In this document: in pieces, positions 41,198 through 50,968 of the stretch | Position numbering within the stretch: the stretch's first letter is position 1 | Layout of the letters: the number at the start of each line of letters is the position of its first letter | Assembly (NCBI RefSeq): GCF_010882125.1 | Contig: NZ_JAAGVZ010000011.1 | Location: 62,001-126,000 of the forward strand | DNA: 64,000 nt | From: Peribacillus alkalitolerans | Lineage (GTDB): Bacteria > Bacillota > Bacilli > Bacillales > DSM-1321 | Direction: 5' to 3' | Position numbers and translations under genes: made by a program | The notes under the pieces: generated by a model | Database searches by the model: none | What the model saw: the letters and a program-made list of their open reading frames with translations, nothing else | What the model was told of the DNA's origin: nothing

Positions 41198-42370
41198 ATG
41201 GTGCAATTTGAACAATCCGAACTATTAAAAAGCTTACCTAAACAGTTTTTTGCTTCCCTAGTACAAAAAGTGGGGAAAATGACATCTCAGGGTCATGACG
41301 TGATTAACCTCGGTCAAGGAAACCCAGACCAACCAACGCCAAAACATATTGTACAAAAGCTACAAGAAGCTGCAGAGAATCCTATAAATCATAAATATTC
41401 CCCTTTCCGTGGGTATCAGTATTTTAAACAAGCTGCAGCGGAATTTTATAAACGAGAATATGGTGTCGAGATCAATCCGGAAGAAGAAGTGGCTGTCCTT
41501 TTTGGAGGGAAAGCGGGCTTGGTGGAGCTTCCACAATGCTTATTGAATCCTGATGATATTGCCTTAGTCCCGGACCCAGGATACCCAGATTATTGGTCAG
41601 GGATGGCACTGGCAAAAGCGGAAATGGCCTATATGCCCTTGCTTGAAGAGAACGATTTCCTCCCAGATTACGCAATGATACCAGCGGATACCTTAGAACG
41701 TGCTAAGCTCATGTTCTTGAATTATCCAAACAATCCAACAGGAGCGACTGCCTCGAAGGAGTTTTTTGAAGAAACGATTTCCTTGGCAAAGGAAAATAAT
41801 ATTTGTGTCGTCCATGACTTTGCGTATGGCGCGATCGGTTTTGATGGAAAAAAACCTATTAGCTTCCTGCAGTGTGAGGGGGCGAAGGATATTGGAATAG
41901 AAATATATACCCTCTCAAAAACATATAATATGGCAGGCTGGAGAGTGGGCTTTGCTGTAGGGAACAAGAGTGTCATCTCAGCTTTGGAACTGATGCAGGA
42001 TCATTTGTATGTAAGCTTGTTCCCGGCAGTTCAAGAGGCTGCAACAGAAGCTTTGTTAGTGTCCCAAAAGTGTGTGGATGATTTGGTTCAAACTTATGAG
42101 TCACGTCGTAAGGTGCTCATTGACGGTTTGAAAGAAATCGGTTGGGAGGTCAAAGCACCAGACGGTTCTTTTTTTGCTTGGCTAAAAATCCCGAGTGGAT
42201 TTACTTCTGAAGCCTTTTCCGATTACCTTTTAGAACATGCCCGTGTGGTGGTAGCTCCAGGCGTCGGATTTGGAAAGAACGGCGAAGGATATGTGCGTGT
42301 CGGATTATTAAGTGATGAGGCTAGATTGAAAGAAGCAGTCGAACGAATTAATAAATTGCAATTATTTTAA
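41198..42370 (+). CDS. mtnE: Methionine salvage aminotransferase
   Basis: A 390-residue PLP-dependent class I/II aminotransferase. The PLP lysine is Lys241 in TLSKTYNMAGWRVG. NYPNNPTGA and DFAYG are the conserved cofactor contacts, and GQGNPDQPTP is the N-terminal substrate loop. It turns 4-methylthio-2-oxobutanoate into methionine, the last step of the pathway. GAAGGTG precedes the ATG. It is separated from mtnW by a S-box leader, so it has another promoter and may escape SAM control. Confidence 0.9.
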   Translation: MVQFEQSELLKSLPKQFFASLVQKVGKMTSQGHDVINLGQGNPDQPTPKHIVQKLQEAAENPINHKYSPFRGYQYFKQAAAEFYKREYGVEINPEEEVAVLFGGKAGLVELPQCLLNPDDIALVPDPGYPDYWSGMALAKAEMAYMPLLEENDFLPDYAMIPADTLERAKLMFLNYPNNPTGATASKEFFEETISLAKENNICVVHDFAYGAIGFDGKKPISFLQCEGAKDIGIEIYTLSKTYNMAGWRVGFAVGNKSVISALELMQDHLYVSLFPAVQEAATEALLVSQKCVDDLVQTYESRRKVLIDGLKEIGWEVKAPDGSFFAWLKIPSGFTSEAFSDYLLEHARVVVAPGVGFGKNGEGYVRVGLLSDEARLKEAVERINKLQLF

Positions 42371-42379
42371 TAATATGTA

Positions 42380-42408
42380 TTGACATATAGATTAATTGCT
42401 GTAATAAT
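42380..42408 (+). promoter_or_regulatory. Sigma-A promoter of mtnWXBD leader
   Basis: TTGACA at 42380 (perfect) with TAATAAT beginning at 42402, 16-17 bases later, upstream of the S-box. Confidence 0.7.
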
Positions 42409-42466
42409 TCAAATTACTTTGAAAAACTGATTTTCGCAAATTTTGAAAAAATTATATATTATCATT

Positions 42467-42668
42467 TTCTTATCAAGAGTAGGTGGAGGGAATTAGCCCG
42501 ATGAAGCCCGGCAACCGACTATAATACCATTGCGAAATGGGGCGCGAATATGCGCCGGATGTTAAACATCCACAAGGCACGGTGCTAAATCTAACAGCGT
42601 TTTTGCTGATAGATGAGAAGATGGCTTATTACCTAGGCCACTTCTCTTTGAAGAGGCCTTTTTATTTT
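42467..42668 (+). promoter_or_regulatory. SAM-I (S-box) riboswitch of mtnWXBD
   Basis: CTTATCAAGAG, GGAGGGA, CCGATGAAGCCCGGCAACC, AAGGCACGGTGCTAAATC and AGATGAGAAG mark the aptamer. GGCC-CTTC...GAAG-GGCC with TTTTTATTTT (42637-42668) is the terminator. Transcription of the salvage operon should be shut off by high SAM. Confidence 0.95.
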
Positions 42669-42689
42669 GTTTTTGGAGGTTATACTAGC

Positions 42690-43919
42690 ATGAGTGAAAT
42701 CAGAGCGACTTATTTAATACATGATGCCGCACATAATCCTGAGAAAAAAGCAGAGGAGATTGCACTAGGGTTAACAGTCGGAACTTGGACGAATCTTCCT
42801 GAACTTGAACAAGAGCAGTTAAAGAAGCATAAAGGACGTGTCCTTTCAGTTGAGCATTTAGAGCAAGATGAAAAAATCAATCATTTCTTTGGAAAGTCCC
42901 TCACTAGGGCAAAAATCGAAATCGCATATCCCGCGGCTAATTTTTCAGCCGATTTACCAGCCATATTAACAACCGTATTCGGAAAACTTTCCCTAGATGG
43001 GGAAATCAAATTATTGGATTTAGATTTTGTTGGGGACTTAGCTTCTCATTTTCCAGGACCAAGATATGGGATTGAAGGAATTCGTAATCTTTTAGGCGTT
43101 CATCATCGACCGCTCGTCATGAGTATCTTTAAAGGAGTCTTAGGTAAGGATCTCGACTTTCTTTCGGAACAATTAAAACAACAAGCATTAGGCGGAGTCG
43201 ATATAGTCAAGGATGACGAAATCTTATTCGAACAGGATTTAACCCCTTTTGAACAACGGATTTTAAAAGGAAAAGAAGTATTAACGGAAGTCTATCAAGA
43301 AACTGGACATCGCACCTTGTATGCAGTGAACTTGTCTGGAAAGACGTTTGACTTAGTGGATAAAGCAAGAAAGGCCGAGGAATTAGGAGCAGATACATTA
43401 TTGTTCAACGTGTTCTCCTACGGATTGGATGTCCTTCAGGCAATACGAGAATCAGGAGTCCAATTGCCAATCATGGCTCATCCTTCCTTCAGTGGTGCGA
43501 TTTCATCTTCAAAAACTTACGGAGTCTCTTTTGGTTTGTTGTTAGGTAAATTAGTTAGAGCTGCCGGTGCAGACTTCTCCTTGTTCCCGTCACCATACGG
43601 AAGTGTAGCAATCCCTAAAGGAGATGCATGGAGCATTGCTAAAAGTTTAACTGATCACTCGGTTGATTGGAAATCCGCATTTCCAGTTCCATCAGCAGGT
43701 ATACATCCTGGCTTGGTTGCTCAGCTCATTGAAGATTTTGGCCTTGATTGTGTCATCAATGCCGGAGGAGGAGTCCATGGTCATCCAGATGGAGCCATTG
43801 GCGGAGGCCGCGCTTTCAGGCAAGCAGTTGATGCAAAATTGAAAGGAGAAGGACTAGAAGGGAAACAAGAATTGGAAAAAGCGTTGCAATTGTGGGGAGG
43901 GGCAGTATTAAACAAATGA
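42690..43919 (+). CDS. mtnW: 2,3-diketo-5-methylthiopentyl-1-phosphate enolase
   Basis: A 409-residue RuBisCO-like protein. Lys174 in [10 protein letters not shown] is the carbamylation site with the acid cluster that binds Mg2+. MAHPSFSGA and [23 protein letters not shown] are family motifs; RuBisCO-like proteins lack some CO2-fixing residues. It enolises the diketo compound to give the substrate of MtnX. GGAGG lies 9 bases before the ATG at 42690. A longer frame (from 42537) runs into the S-box and is not real. Confidence 0.95.
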   Translation: MSEIRATYLIHDAAHNPEKKAEEIALGLTVGTWTNLPELEQEQLKKHKGRVLSVEHLEQDEKINHFFGKSLTRAKIEIAYPAANFSADLPAILTTVFGKLSLDGEIKLLDLDFVGDLASHFPGPRYGIEGIRNLLGVHHRPLVMSIFKGVLGKDLDFLSEQLKQQALGGVDIVKDDEILFEQDLTPFEQRILKGKEVLTEVYQETGHRTLYAVNLSGKTFDLVDKARKAEELGADTLLFNVFSYGLDVLQAIRESGVQLPIMAHPSFSGAISSSKTYGVSFGLLLGKLVRAAGADFSLFPSPYGSVAIPKGDAWSIAKSLTDHSVDWKSAFPVPSAGIHPGLVAQLIEDFGLDCVINAGGGVHGHPDGAIGGGRAFRQAVDAKLKGEGLEGKQELEKALQLWGGAVLNK

Positions 43920-44575
43920 GACCAGTCATTTTTTGCGACTTCGATGGCACCATCACGAATAGTGACAACATCGTAGCAATCATGAAACAATTTTCAAATG
44001 ATTCGACTGCTCCCATTAAGGATGCTGTCTTAAATAAGGATATATCCATCCGTGAAGGTGTCGGCAGGATGTTCGCCCACTTAGAAAGCGGTTTACGGGA
44101 ACAAATCATTGAGTTTGTCTTAGAAAAAGCAGTAATTCGAACAGGATTTGCCGATTTCGTGGATTATACCAAACAAGAAAGAATTCCTTTTTATGTTGTA
44201 AGTGGAGGAATTGACTTTTTCGTAAAACCCATGATTGATGGAATCGTAGATCCTGAACTCCTATTTTGTAACAGTGCAGACTTTAGTAGGGACCACATTG
44301 AAATCTTGTGGCCCCACAGTTGTGATCGTCATTGCTCAAACGACTGCGGCTGTTGTAAGCCAAGTGTGATTCGAAAACTTGCGCATGAAGGAGATTTCAA
44401 AATCGTCATCGGGGATTCCATAACAGATGTAGAAGCAGCGAAAATGGCCGATTTGGTGCTAGCTAGAGATTATTTGATAGACATTTGTGATAAGGAAGGC
44501 ATCCAATACCGCCCATTTGAAAACTTCGATGATTGTATAAACATCATTAAAAAGGAATTGGAGGTGATAGTATGA
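43916..44575 (+). CDS. mtnX: 2-hydroxy-3-keto-5-methylthiopentenyl-1-phosphate phosphatase
   Basis: A 219-residue HAD-family phosphatase. [11 protein letters not shown] holds the nucleophile Asp8 and Asp10, and [13 protein letters not shown] holds the Mg2+ aspartates. A cysteine-rich loop [12 protein letters not shown] (about 138-150) is typical of MtnX. ATGA overlap with the mtnW stop shows coupling. The longer GTG-start frame (43892) starts in the ribosome binding site region, so 43916 is used. Confidence 0.94.
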   Translation: MRPVIFCDFDGTITNSDNIVAIMKQFSNDSTAPIKDAVLNKDISIREGVGRMFAHLESGLREQIIEFVLEKAVIRTGFADFVDYTKQERIPFYVVSGGIDFFVKPMIDGIVDPELLFCNSADFSRDHIEILWPHSCDRHCSNDCGCCKPSVIRKLAHEGDFKIVIGDSITDVEAAKMADLVLARDYLIDICDKEGIQYRPFENFDDCINIIKKELEVIV

Positions 44576-45225
44576 CAAACTATCAAAATCAATGGGATGA
44601 GTTAGCTGATATTAAGGATGAACTATCAGGTAGAGATTGGTTTTTTGGTACGAGCGGAAACCTTTCTATCAGGGTTGGAGATCATCCAATTTCTTTTCTA
44701 GTGACGGCAAGCGGAAAGGATAAGCGTAAAAGGACAAATGAGGATTTTTTACTTGTGGACGGTTCAGGCATTCCATTGGAAGAAACTCCTTTGAAGCCAT
44801 CCGCAGAAACTTTGTTGCACTCAAGCTTATACTCTAAAACAAACGCAGGATGTTGCCTTCATGTCCATACAGTTGAAAATAATGTCATTTCTGAAGTGTT
44901 TGGCGATCAAGGTAAGATTGTTTTTAAACAGCAAGAATTAATAAAAGCCTTCGGAAAATGGGAAGAGGATGCGACACTTGAGATACCCATCATCCATAAT
45001 TATGCACATATCCCAACATTGGCTGAAGAATTTACAAAGCATGTCCAAGGCGATCAAGGTGCTGTCCTCATTCGAAATCATGGCATCACTGCTTGGGGAC
45101 GCAATGGTTTTGAAGCTAAAAAGGTTTTGGAAGCTTGTGAGTTTTTATTCCGCTATGAATTGGTTCTGTATCAAACAAGGGCATTATTGAATTCAAATAA
45201 TAGTAGTTATCGCGTAAGTGTATAA
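44572..45225 (+). CDS. mtnB: Methylthioribulose-1-phosphate dehydratase
   Basis: A 217-residue class II aldolase-fold zinc enzyme. TSGNLSIR is the conserved phosphate-contact motif. The HVHTVENN segment and NHGITAWG carry the zinc histidines and an acid/base residue. It dehydrates 5-methylthioribulose-1-phosphate to the diketo compound used by MtnW. It overlaps mtnX by four bases (ATGA). GGAGGTGATAGT lies inside the end of mtnX as ribosome binding site. Confidence 0.94.
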   Translation: MTNYQNQWDELADIKDELSGRDWFFGTSGNLSIRVGDHPISFLVTASGKDKRKRTNEDFLLVDGSGIPLEETPLKPSAETLLHSSLYSKTNAGCCLHVHTVENNVISEVFGDQGKIVFKQQELIKAFGKWEEDATLEIPIIHNYAHIPTLAEEFTKHVQGDQGAVLIRNHGITAWGRNGFEAKKVLEACEFLFRYELVLYQTRALLNSNNSSYRVSV

Positions 45226-45250
45226 AGGTAACTTTTAGGAGGAAAAAAGG

Positions 45251-45784
45251 ATGGCATATTTAACTTTTCATAATCAAACAAAGGAAATTAGAGATCAACA
45301 AGAGGTACTAGACTTTTTAGATGGTGTAGGAGTTATTTACGAGCAATGGGATATTACTAAACTGCCAGAGAGATTACAAGATAAATTTAATTTAAGCGAT
45401 GAAGAGAAAAATGAGATTTTGGACGTGTTTAAAGAAGAAATTGCAGATTTATCCGCTAGACGTGGCTATCATGCCCAAGATATTGTGTCCTTATCTGATT
45501 TGACACCAAATCTTGACCAACTATTAGAGAATTTCAAGCGCGAGCATCATCACACGGATGATGAAGTTCGATTCATCGTTAGCGGTCACGGGATTTTCGC
45601 AATCGAAGGAGAAATTGGAGATTGGTTCGACGTCCACCTGACACCTGGTGATTTAATTTCAGTACCAGTTAATGTTCGCCATTACTTTGAATTGGAAGCT
45701 GACCGTAAAGTAGTAGCTGTCCGTATTTTCGTGACGACAGAAGGTTGGGTTCCAATTTACGAAAAAGAAGAAATTGAAGCTTAA
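45251..45784 (+). CDS. mtnD: Acireductone dioxygenase
   Basis: A 177-residue cupin. The metal ligands are His99, His101 and Glu105 in HHHTDDEVR and His144 in NVRHYFEL, spaced as in known enzymes. With Fe2+ it gives formate and the methionine precursor; with Ni2+ the off-pathway product. AGGAGG lies upstream. It is the last gene of mtnWXBD and is followed by a terminator. Confidence 0.95.
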   Translation: MAYLTFHNQTKEIRDQQEVLDFLDGVGVIYEQWDITKLPERLQDKFNLSDEEKNEILDVFKEEIADLSARRGYHAQDIVSLSDLTPNLDQLLENFKREHHHTDDEVRFIVSGHGIFAIEGEIGDWFDVHLTPGDLISVPVNVRHYFELEADRKVVAVRIFVTTEGWVPIYEKEEIEA

Positions 45785-45796
45785 TTATATAATGAA

Positions 45797-45829
45797 AAAG
45801 AGGATGGCCAAATGGTCATCCTTTTTCTA
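45797..45829 (+). terminator. Terminator of mtnWXBD
   Basis: AAAGAGGATG-CCA pairs with TGG-CATCCTTTTT around AAA. Confidence 0.85.
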
Positions 45830-45838
45830 TCATACATA

Positions 45839-46735
45839 TTATGAAGCCTTATTAGTCATTTGTTTAGTGAATGAAAACGCGGGCTTTGTGGTAAAGAAAT
45901 AAACCCCCACAATTACAATCAACGCCCCGAAAATTTGGCCAATCCCCATCGTCTCCCCAAGTAGAAAATAAGCTAAAATTGCTGTGAATATTGGATTGAA
46001 ATTTAAGAACATCCCTGATTTTGTACTTCCGACTTTTTGAACGCCAATGTTCCAGAAAACCATCCCTAACACAGTAGCGCCAATTCCCGTATAAAGGGAT
46101 GCAATCCAAAATGAAGGACCTATATCCGTAAATTGCATACCATCCAATAGGAATGGAAGGACTAATATATTCCCAAAGATACCTGCCCAAAAAGTAGTCA
46201 CTAAAGGAGACAGTTCTGCCATTACTTTTTTTCCTAGAACAGAATACAATCCCCAGCTCACAACAGCTAATAACATGTATATATCACCGATATTTCCTTC
46301 AAGTGACACCAACTTTTCAAGATCTCCATGTGTTAATACAACAAGGATGCCAAAGAATGAAACTATCATCGCTGTAACTTGTCTTGGTGATAATCGATCC
46401 CTCATGATAAAAAAGCTGAAAATCGCAATCGATATAGGGTTTAAAGTAGAAATGAGACCCACGTTATCCGCAGAAGTATACTGCAAGGCAAGAAACATGA
46501 AGAAATTGAACAAAGCGATTCCTGTAGCTCCCATTCCCACTAAGAGCCAAAAATGTTTCCTCTGGAATCTAATCGTTTTTTCTTTCCATAATAAAAAGGG
46601 TAACAGTACGATTACCGCAATCCCCCAACGAATGATAATCAATGTGACATGGTCCGTATGTCCAACCAGAAACTTCCCAGCCACAAAATTTCCTGCCCAT
46701 AGCATGCTTGTTAATAATAGAAGTAAGTAGTACAA
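45839..46735 (-). CDS. EamA/DMT family transporter
   Basis: A 298-residue protein with ten helices in two EamA repeats. MLWAGNFVAGKFLVGHTD near the N terminus and STLNPISIAIFSFFIMRDRLS at the end of the first repeat are standard DMT features. The basic C-terminal tail (FSFTKQMTNKAS) is cytoplasmic. The start is TTG at 46735 with GGTG upstream, and an alternative cannot be excluded. The substrate is unknown. It stands between mtnD and ykvA and may export an amino acid or sulfur metabolite. Confidence 0.85.
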   Translation of the reverse strand: MYYLLLLLTSMLWAGNFVAGKFLVGHTDHVTLIIIRWGIAVIVLLPFLLWKEKTIRFQRKHFWLLVGMGATGIALFNFFMFLALQYTSADNVGLISTLNPISIAIFSFFIMRDRLSPRQVTAMIVSFFGILVVLTHGDLEKLVSLEGNIGDIYMLLAVVSWGLYSVLGKKVMAELSPLVTTFWAGIFGNILVLPFLLDGMQFTDIGPSFWIASLYTGIGATVLGMVFWNIGVQKVGSTKSGMFLNFNPIFTAILAYFLLGETMGIGQIFGALIVIVGVYFFTTKPAFSFTKQMTNKAS

Positions 46736-46919
46736 ACCATCACCGCATCTCCATAGAAGTTAACCTTAACTATACTCCGATTATTTATTTTTGCAATCGA
46801 AATAATTGCTAAAGAAAACATGGGGATGGGATTGTGATAAAGAGTAGATTCGTTAGAAAACTTGGCTAGCGCCGGGCTTTAAACTAGGTCCATTACTGTC
46901 GCAACATATTAATAGTGTA

Positions 46920-46947
46920 ATAAAAAAATACAGCCAACCGGCCGTAT
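46920..46947 (-). terminator. Terminator at the 3' end of ykvA
   Basis: On the minus strand AATACGGCC pairs with GGCTGTATT around GGTT, ending in TTTTTTATT. It begins at the stop codon. Confidence 0.7.
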
Positions 46948-47387
46948 TAATTTTCAACTGTCTCGCTAAAAATGGGAGCATTGATTGTATTGCTGGTCTT
47001 ACTTTTCCACTCCGAAAATTTAACAAGATCTTTATCCACTTGTTTAACAATGAAAGCGATCACAGCAGCATCATCCAATAATCCTAGTCCCATTAAAAAA
47101 TCTGGGACAATATCAATAGGAGATACAAAGTACACGAGTCCAGCAAACATCATCACTAATGTCCGATACGGAATCTCTTTATATTCACCCTTTGTCCAAG
47201 ATTTCAGCAGTTGGAAAAGGAGTTGAAGCTTTGACCAAAATCCCTTTAAGGAAAGCTGATTTTTTTCTGCCTTGTTCGCTGCTTTTGTTAACAACCCCTG
47301 TGCTTCATCTTTATTATTACTATATTTTTCTGCCTCGTTTTTGAACATGGAGAAGGCTAGCTTTGTGAAAAAAAGCCGATTTAACAT
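46947..47387 (-). CDS. ykvA: DUF1232 family membrane protein YkvA
   Basis: A 146-residue protein with the DUF1232 core VYFVSPIDIVPDFLMGLGLLDDAAVI (about 75-120), a pair of short membrane helices separated by a proline-aspartate turn. The N-terminal part is helical and charged. GAGGTG lies 7 bases before the ATG at 47387; the longer frame to 47441 has no site. Function is unknown. In B. subtilis ykvA also stands after mtnD. Confidence 0.85.
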   Translation of the reverse strand: MLNRLFFTKLAFSMFKNEAEKYSNNKDEAQGLLTKAANKAEKNQLSLKGFWSKLQLLFQLLKSWTKGEYKEIPYRTLVMMFAGLVYFVSPIDIVPDFLMGLGLLDDAAVIAFIVKQVDKDLVKFSEWKSKTSNTINAPIFSETVEN

Positions 47388-47533
47388 TTCCATCACCTCT
47401 GGCCTTTCGATTTTCCTGTAGTTTACCCTAAACTTACCCATTCAAACTATTGAAAATTGGATTTTCATGATTTGAATTCAAACTATGAACATGTCATGAT
47501 AAGAAAATATAGATAAAGAACGGAGGAGAAATT

Positions 47534-49672
47534 GTGTTACAAGTGGCAGAAGAGTACTTAAAGAAGTATTTTGGATATTCAAAGTTTCGTAAGGGTCAGA
47601 AAGAGGCCATTCTAAATGTTCTGGAGAAAAAGCAGTCTTCAGCATGCATCATGCCGACCGGTGGAGGCAAATCTATCTGTTATCAAATTCCCGCCCTTAT
47701 GCTAGAAGGGACGACACTTGTTATTTCACCATTGATCTCATTGATGAAGGATCAAGTGGATGCATTGAATATGAACGGAATTCCCGCTTCGTATATTAAT
47801 AGTTCTTTATCCAACCACGACATCCGTGAAAGGCTTGAAGAGGCGAAGCAAGGAAGATATAAGCTGTTATATATTGCTCCAGAGAGACTACAATCCTATG
47901 AATTTATGAGTGAGATAAAGAACCTGGAAATACCACTTGTCGCAGTAGATGAAGCACACTGTATTTCTCAATGGGGTCATGATTTCCGGCCAAGCTACAT
48001 GCATATCAATGAGATGATCCAGAAATTACAGGGAACTCCCATTGTCCTCGCTTTAACTGCGACAGCAACACCTGTCGTGAAGGATGATATTTGTCGCCTG
48101 CTACAGATTGATGATGGGAATGTAGTTCTAACAGGTTTTGGAAGAGAGAATCTATCTTTTCACCTTGTAAAAGGGGAAGACAAGATGACCTATGTCGAAA
48201 ATTACGTTGGAAAAAATAAAACAGAGTCTGGTATCATCTATGCTTCCACTCGAAAAGAAGTGGATCGTATATCCGGGCACTTTCGTAAAAAAGGGTTAAA
48301 GATCGGCAGATACCATGCTGGGATGAGTGATGAGGATAGAGGCAATGAACAAGAGGCTTTCCTCCAGGATCGATTAGATATCATTGTCGCTACTTCTGCG
48401 TTTGGGATGGGGATTAACAAAACCAACATTCGATTTGTAATCCACTATCAAATGCCAAAGGATATGGAAAGTTATTATCAGGAAGCAGGTAGAGCGGGTC
48501 GTGATGGTGAACCGAGCGAATGCATTCTTCTTTATTCAGCCCAGGATGTACAAATTCAGCGTTTTTTAATCGAGCAAAATACATTCGACCGTGAACGTCA
48601 AGTTCAACAGATGGAGAAGCTTAGGCAGATGATGGATTACTGTCACACTGAAAATTGTCTTCAATCTTATATCCTTCGTTATTTTGGAGAAGCCAATCCG
48701 ATTGATTGTGGTAGGTGTAGCAACTGTACAGATACTCGTGAACTAGTAGACGTTACAAGAGAAGCACAAATTGTCCTATCTTGTTTGATCCGTATGGGAG
48801 AAAAATTTGGCAAGACTATGGTCGCCCAAGTTTTGACAGCTTCAAAAAATAAAAAACTATTGGACAATAACCTTCATTCTTTATCTACCTATGGAATGTT
48901 GAAGGACAAGTCCATTCAGGAAGTAAATGAATTCATAGAGTTTTTAACTTCCGAATTATATATAGGAGTAACAACGGGACAATTCCCTACTTTATATGTA
49001 ACCGAAATAGGAAAAGAAGTTTTGTTAAGTAGAAAGAACGTACTTCGCAAAACAAGAATGCATACAAGACAAGTCGTTCAGGATGATGAACTATTTAATC
49101 ACTTGAGAGAGATTAGAAGGTCCATTGCTTCTAATGAAAATGTCCCACCGTTCGTAATCTTCTCTGATGTTTCACTTCGAGACATGTGCAATAAGCTTCC
49201 TTATACCTTGGATGAATTTATAAAGGTAAAGGGTGTAGGCGAACAGAAAATGCAAAAATACGGCGAAACCTTCATTTCTAAAATTCGAGATTTTTGTGAA
49301 AAGAACCCTGATAGGAAACGTCAAAACATTGAAGAAGAGGAACCTATTAAAGCGAAAACCAAGGCTCCTAAAGATTCACATTTAGAAACCTATAAAATGT
49401 TCCAATCAGGAATGGAAACGACTGAAATTGCTACAATCCGTAACATCACAGAAGACACCGTTGGTAGCCATCTGCTCCGCTGTGTTGAAGAAGGTTATGA
49501 ACTCGATTGGGAACGTCTCGTTTCAAATGAAACAGAAGAAATCATTAGAGAAACTGTCCAAAAAGTGGGTAAGGATAAGTTGAAACCTATTAAGGAAGAA
49601 GTCCCAAAGGAAATATCGTACAGTACCATAAAAATCGTGTTAGGGAAATGGCGATTAGAAACAAGTAGTTAA
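47534..49672 (+). CDS. recQ: ATP-dependent DNA helicase RecQ
   Basis: A 712-residue RecQ helicase. Walker A MPTGGGKS (40-47), DEAHCISQWGHDFRPSY, and YQEAGRAGRDG (motif VI) are all present. The zinc domain follows with CHTENCLQSYILRYFG and CGRCSNC, then winged helix and HRDC (about 515-590, DELFNHLREIRRSIA). The C terminus extends about 110 residues with an HTH-like stretch (ETTEIATIRNITEDTVGSHLLRCVEEGY). It unwinds DNA in recombination and repair. GTG start after CGGAGGAGAA. From memory it interrupts the ykvA-spo0E neighbourhood of B. subtilis. Confidence 0.94.
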   Translation: MLQVAEEYLKKYFGYSKFRKGQKEAILNVLEKKQSSACIMPTGGGKSICYQIPALMLEGTTLVISPLISLMKDQVDALNMNGIPASYINSSLSNHDIRERLEEAKQGRYKLLYIAPERLQSYEFMSEIKNLEIPLVAVDEAHCISQWGHDFRPSYMHINEMIQKLQGTPIVLALTATATPVVKDDICRLLQIDDGNVVLTGFGRENLSFHLVKGEDKMTYVENYVGKNKTESGIIYASTRKEVDRISGHFRKKGLKIGRYHAGMSDEDRGNEQEAFLQDRLDIIVATSAFGMGINKTNIRFVIHYQMPKDMESYYQEAGRAGRDGEPSECILLYSAQDVQIQRFLIEQNTFDRERQVQQMEKLRQMMDYCHTENCLQSYILRYFGEANPIDCGRCSNCTDTRELVDVTREAQIVLSCLIRMGEKFGKTMVAQVLTASKNKKLLDNNLHSLSTYGMLKDKSIQEVNEFIEFLTSELYIGVTTGQFPTLYVTEIGKEVLLSRKNVLRKTRMHTRQVVQDDELFNHLREIRRSIASNENVPPFVIFSDVSLRDMCNKLPYTLDEFIKVKGVGEQKMQKYGETFISKIRDFCEKNPDRKRQNIEEEEPIKAKTKAPKDSHLETYKMFQSGMETTEIATIRNITEDTVGSHLLRCVEEGYELDWERLVSNETEEIIRETVQKVGKDKLKPIKEEVPKEISYSTIKIVLGKWRLETSS

Positions 49673-49777
49673 ACCTTGTTCCACATGGAGACTCGGAACT
49701 GAAAATGTATGATCAATTAAATGTGTAACTGGTGTTAAAGGATATTTAGACTAATTAAAATTTGTTTACGGAAGAAG

Positions 49778-49812
49778 AAGTGCTGTGGAACTTTTCCACG
49801 GTGCTTTTTTAA
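49778..49812 (+). terminator. Terminator after recQ
   Basis: AGTGCTGTGGAA pairs with TTCCACGGTGCT around CTT, then TTTTTAATT. Confidence 0.8.
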
Positions 49813-49910
49813 TTAAGTTTAATAGACAAAATCGACATGGCAAACTAAGTGACCAAAAATAGGGTATTATTACAAAAAATTCCAAAATAAATTTTTCTTT
49901 TCGAAAGAAT

Positions 49911-49919
49911 TTTGTCGAA
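49911..49919 (+). promoter_or_regulatory. Spo0A box before spo0E
   Basis: TTTGTCGAA contains the full TGTCGAA core. It lies about 70 bases before the -35 of the spo0E promoter. A weaker TTTGTCTA site lies near 49957. Confidence 0.6.
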
Positions 49920-49984
49920 TAACCATATAAATACAGACGTGTTTTAGGGGTTTTTAGTTCTTTTTGTCTACTTTTGCGATTCTA

Positions 49985-50013
49985 TTTACATCATGTTATA
50001 AATTTGTGATAAT
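49985..50013 (+). promoter_or_regulatory. Sigma-A promoter of spo0E
   Basis: TTTACA at 49985 and GATAAT at 50008 are 17 bases apart, 54 bases before the ATG. Confidence 0.6.
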
Positions 50014-50066
50014 CCTTAAGTAACTATAGAAAGTACAGTTTAATTGAGAGGAAGTAGTGCAAAATC

Positions 50067-50321
50067 ATGAGCGATAAATCCATTGATATGATGGAAATGG
50101 AGATTCAAAAGTTGAGACAACGAATGATAACACATGCGAATGAATTTGGGTACACTGACGAGAAAACAATAACTTTCAGCCAAGAATTGGACAAGCTCCT
50201 TAATGAATATCAGGTACGATCTGAGGAAAAAAAGGAAGAGCGAGAAATAAGGATTGGCCTCAAAAAAATGACTATTATCCTAAAAAAATCTTTTTTTAGG
50301 TTAGAGGTTCAATCTATGTAA
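50067..50321 (+). CDS. spo0E: Spo0E family aspartyl-phosphate phosphatase
   Basis: An 84-residue protein (B. subtilis Spo0E has 85). The family core EIQKLRQRMITHANEFGYTDEKTITFSQELDKLLNEYQ (13-49) with SQELD (38-42) is intact. It removes phosphate from Spo0A and so delays sporulation. Position after ykvA equals the B. subtilis locus. The upstream Spo0A box and promoter suggest feedback control. GAGAGGAAG precedes the ATG. A C-terminal basic tail (KKMTIILKKSFFRL) may serve stability control. Confidence 0.88.
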   Translation: MSDKSIDMMEMEIQKLRQRMITHANEFGYTDEKTITFSQELDKLLNEYQVRSEEKKEEREIRIGLKKMTIILKKSFFRLEVQSM

Positions 50322-50337
50322 GTGTCTTTGATATAAT
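50308..50337 (+). promoter_or_regulatory. Possible promoter of PilZ gene
   Basis: TTCAAT at 50308 and a perfect TATAAT at 50332 are 18 bases apart, overlapping the end of spo0E. Confidence 0.45.
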
Positions 50338-50369
50338 AATATCCAGATATGGAAAAGGCAGGTACCAAT

Positions 50370-50927
50370 ATGGATGAAATATGGGTTATATCAAATGAAG
50401 AAATCATACCTGCAGCTCTTTTCTTTATTGAAGGAGAGCTAATGAATGTAATCATTAAACAACCTGAATTATTTGAGCCAGGTGAAATCATTACCTTCTT
50501 GATTGATCGAAAACGAATCCATGCAAAATTAATCAAAAAACAAGGCTATAATTTATATTTATACATTTCTTTATCTGAAGCAATGCTTGATATTCAAAGG
50601 CGAAAAGCGGTAAGAAGTCAAATCAAAGTGAGTGGGACATTGACCGACTACTTACACTCTTGGGAAGTTGAAGTCCTTGATATCAGTATGAAAGGTTTGG
50701 CCTTTACAACAAAAGCTGAACTTCAAGATGGAAGTTATACGATAGCCTTTACAATAGAAAATCAACCAGTGACAATGATGGTTACCATTAGAAACCTTAC
50801 ATTCATGCAAAATTCGAATCGATATGGGTGTACAATTGAAGGAATGAAGCAGCAGAACCAATTTGCAATAAGAAGGTATATTTTAATGGATCAACTACAA
50901 AGGTTGGATACTGCCGTAAGACAATAA
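50370..50927 (+). CDS. PilZ domain protein, c-di-GMP binding
   Basis: A 185-residue protein. The N-terminal part is a small YcgR-N/PilZN-like beta domain. The PilZ domain begins with RRKAVR (77-82, the RxxxR motif) and has DISMKG (104-109, the D/NxSxxG motif), so both c-di-GMP contacts are present. Proteins of this kind regulate motility or exopolysaccharide export. Start 50370 is favoured because AAAGGCAGG lies 6 bases before it. It has its own promoter just after spo0E. Confidence 0.85.
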   Translation: MDEIWVISNEEIIPAALFFIEGELMNVIIKQPELFEPGEIITFLIDRKRIHAKLIKKQGYNLYLYISLSEAMLDIQRRKAVRSQIKVSGTLTDYLHSWEVEVLDISMKGLAFTTKAELQDGSYTIAFTIENQPVTMMVTIRNLTFMQNSNRYGCTIEGMKQQNQFAIRRYILMDQLQRLDTAVRQ

Positions 50928-50968
50928 TATCCGTTGCAAACGATTGTACATATCTTTGATGAATAAAA

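Noticed and set aside
42537-42689. N-terminal extension of mtnW into the S-box
   Set aside because: The 51 extra codons translate riboswitch sequence; GGAGG before the ATG at 42690 fixes the true start.
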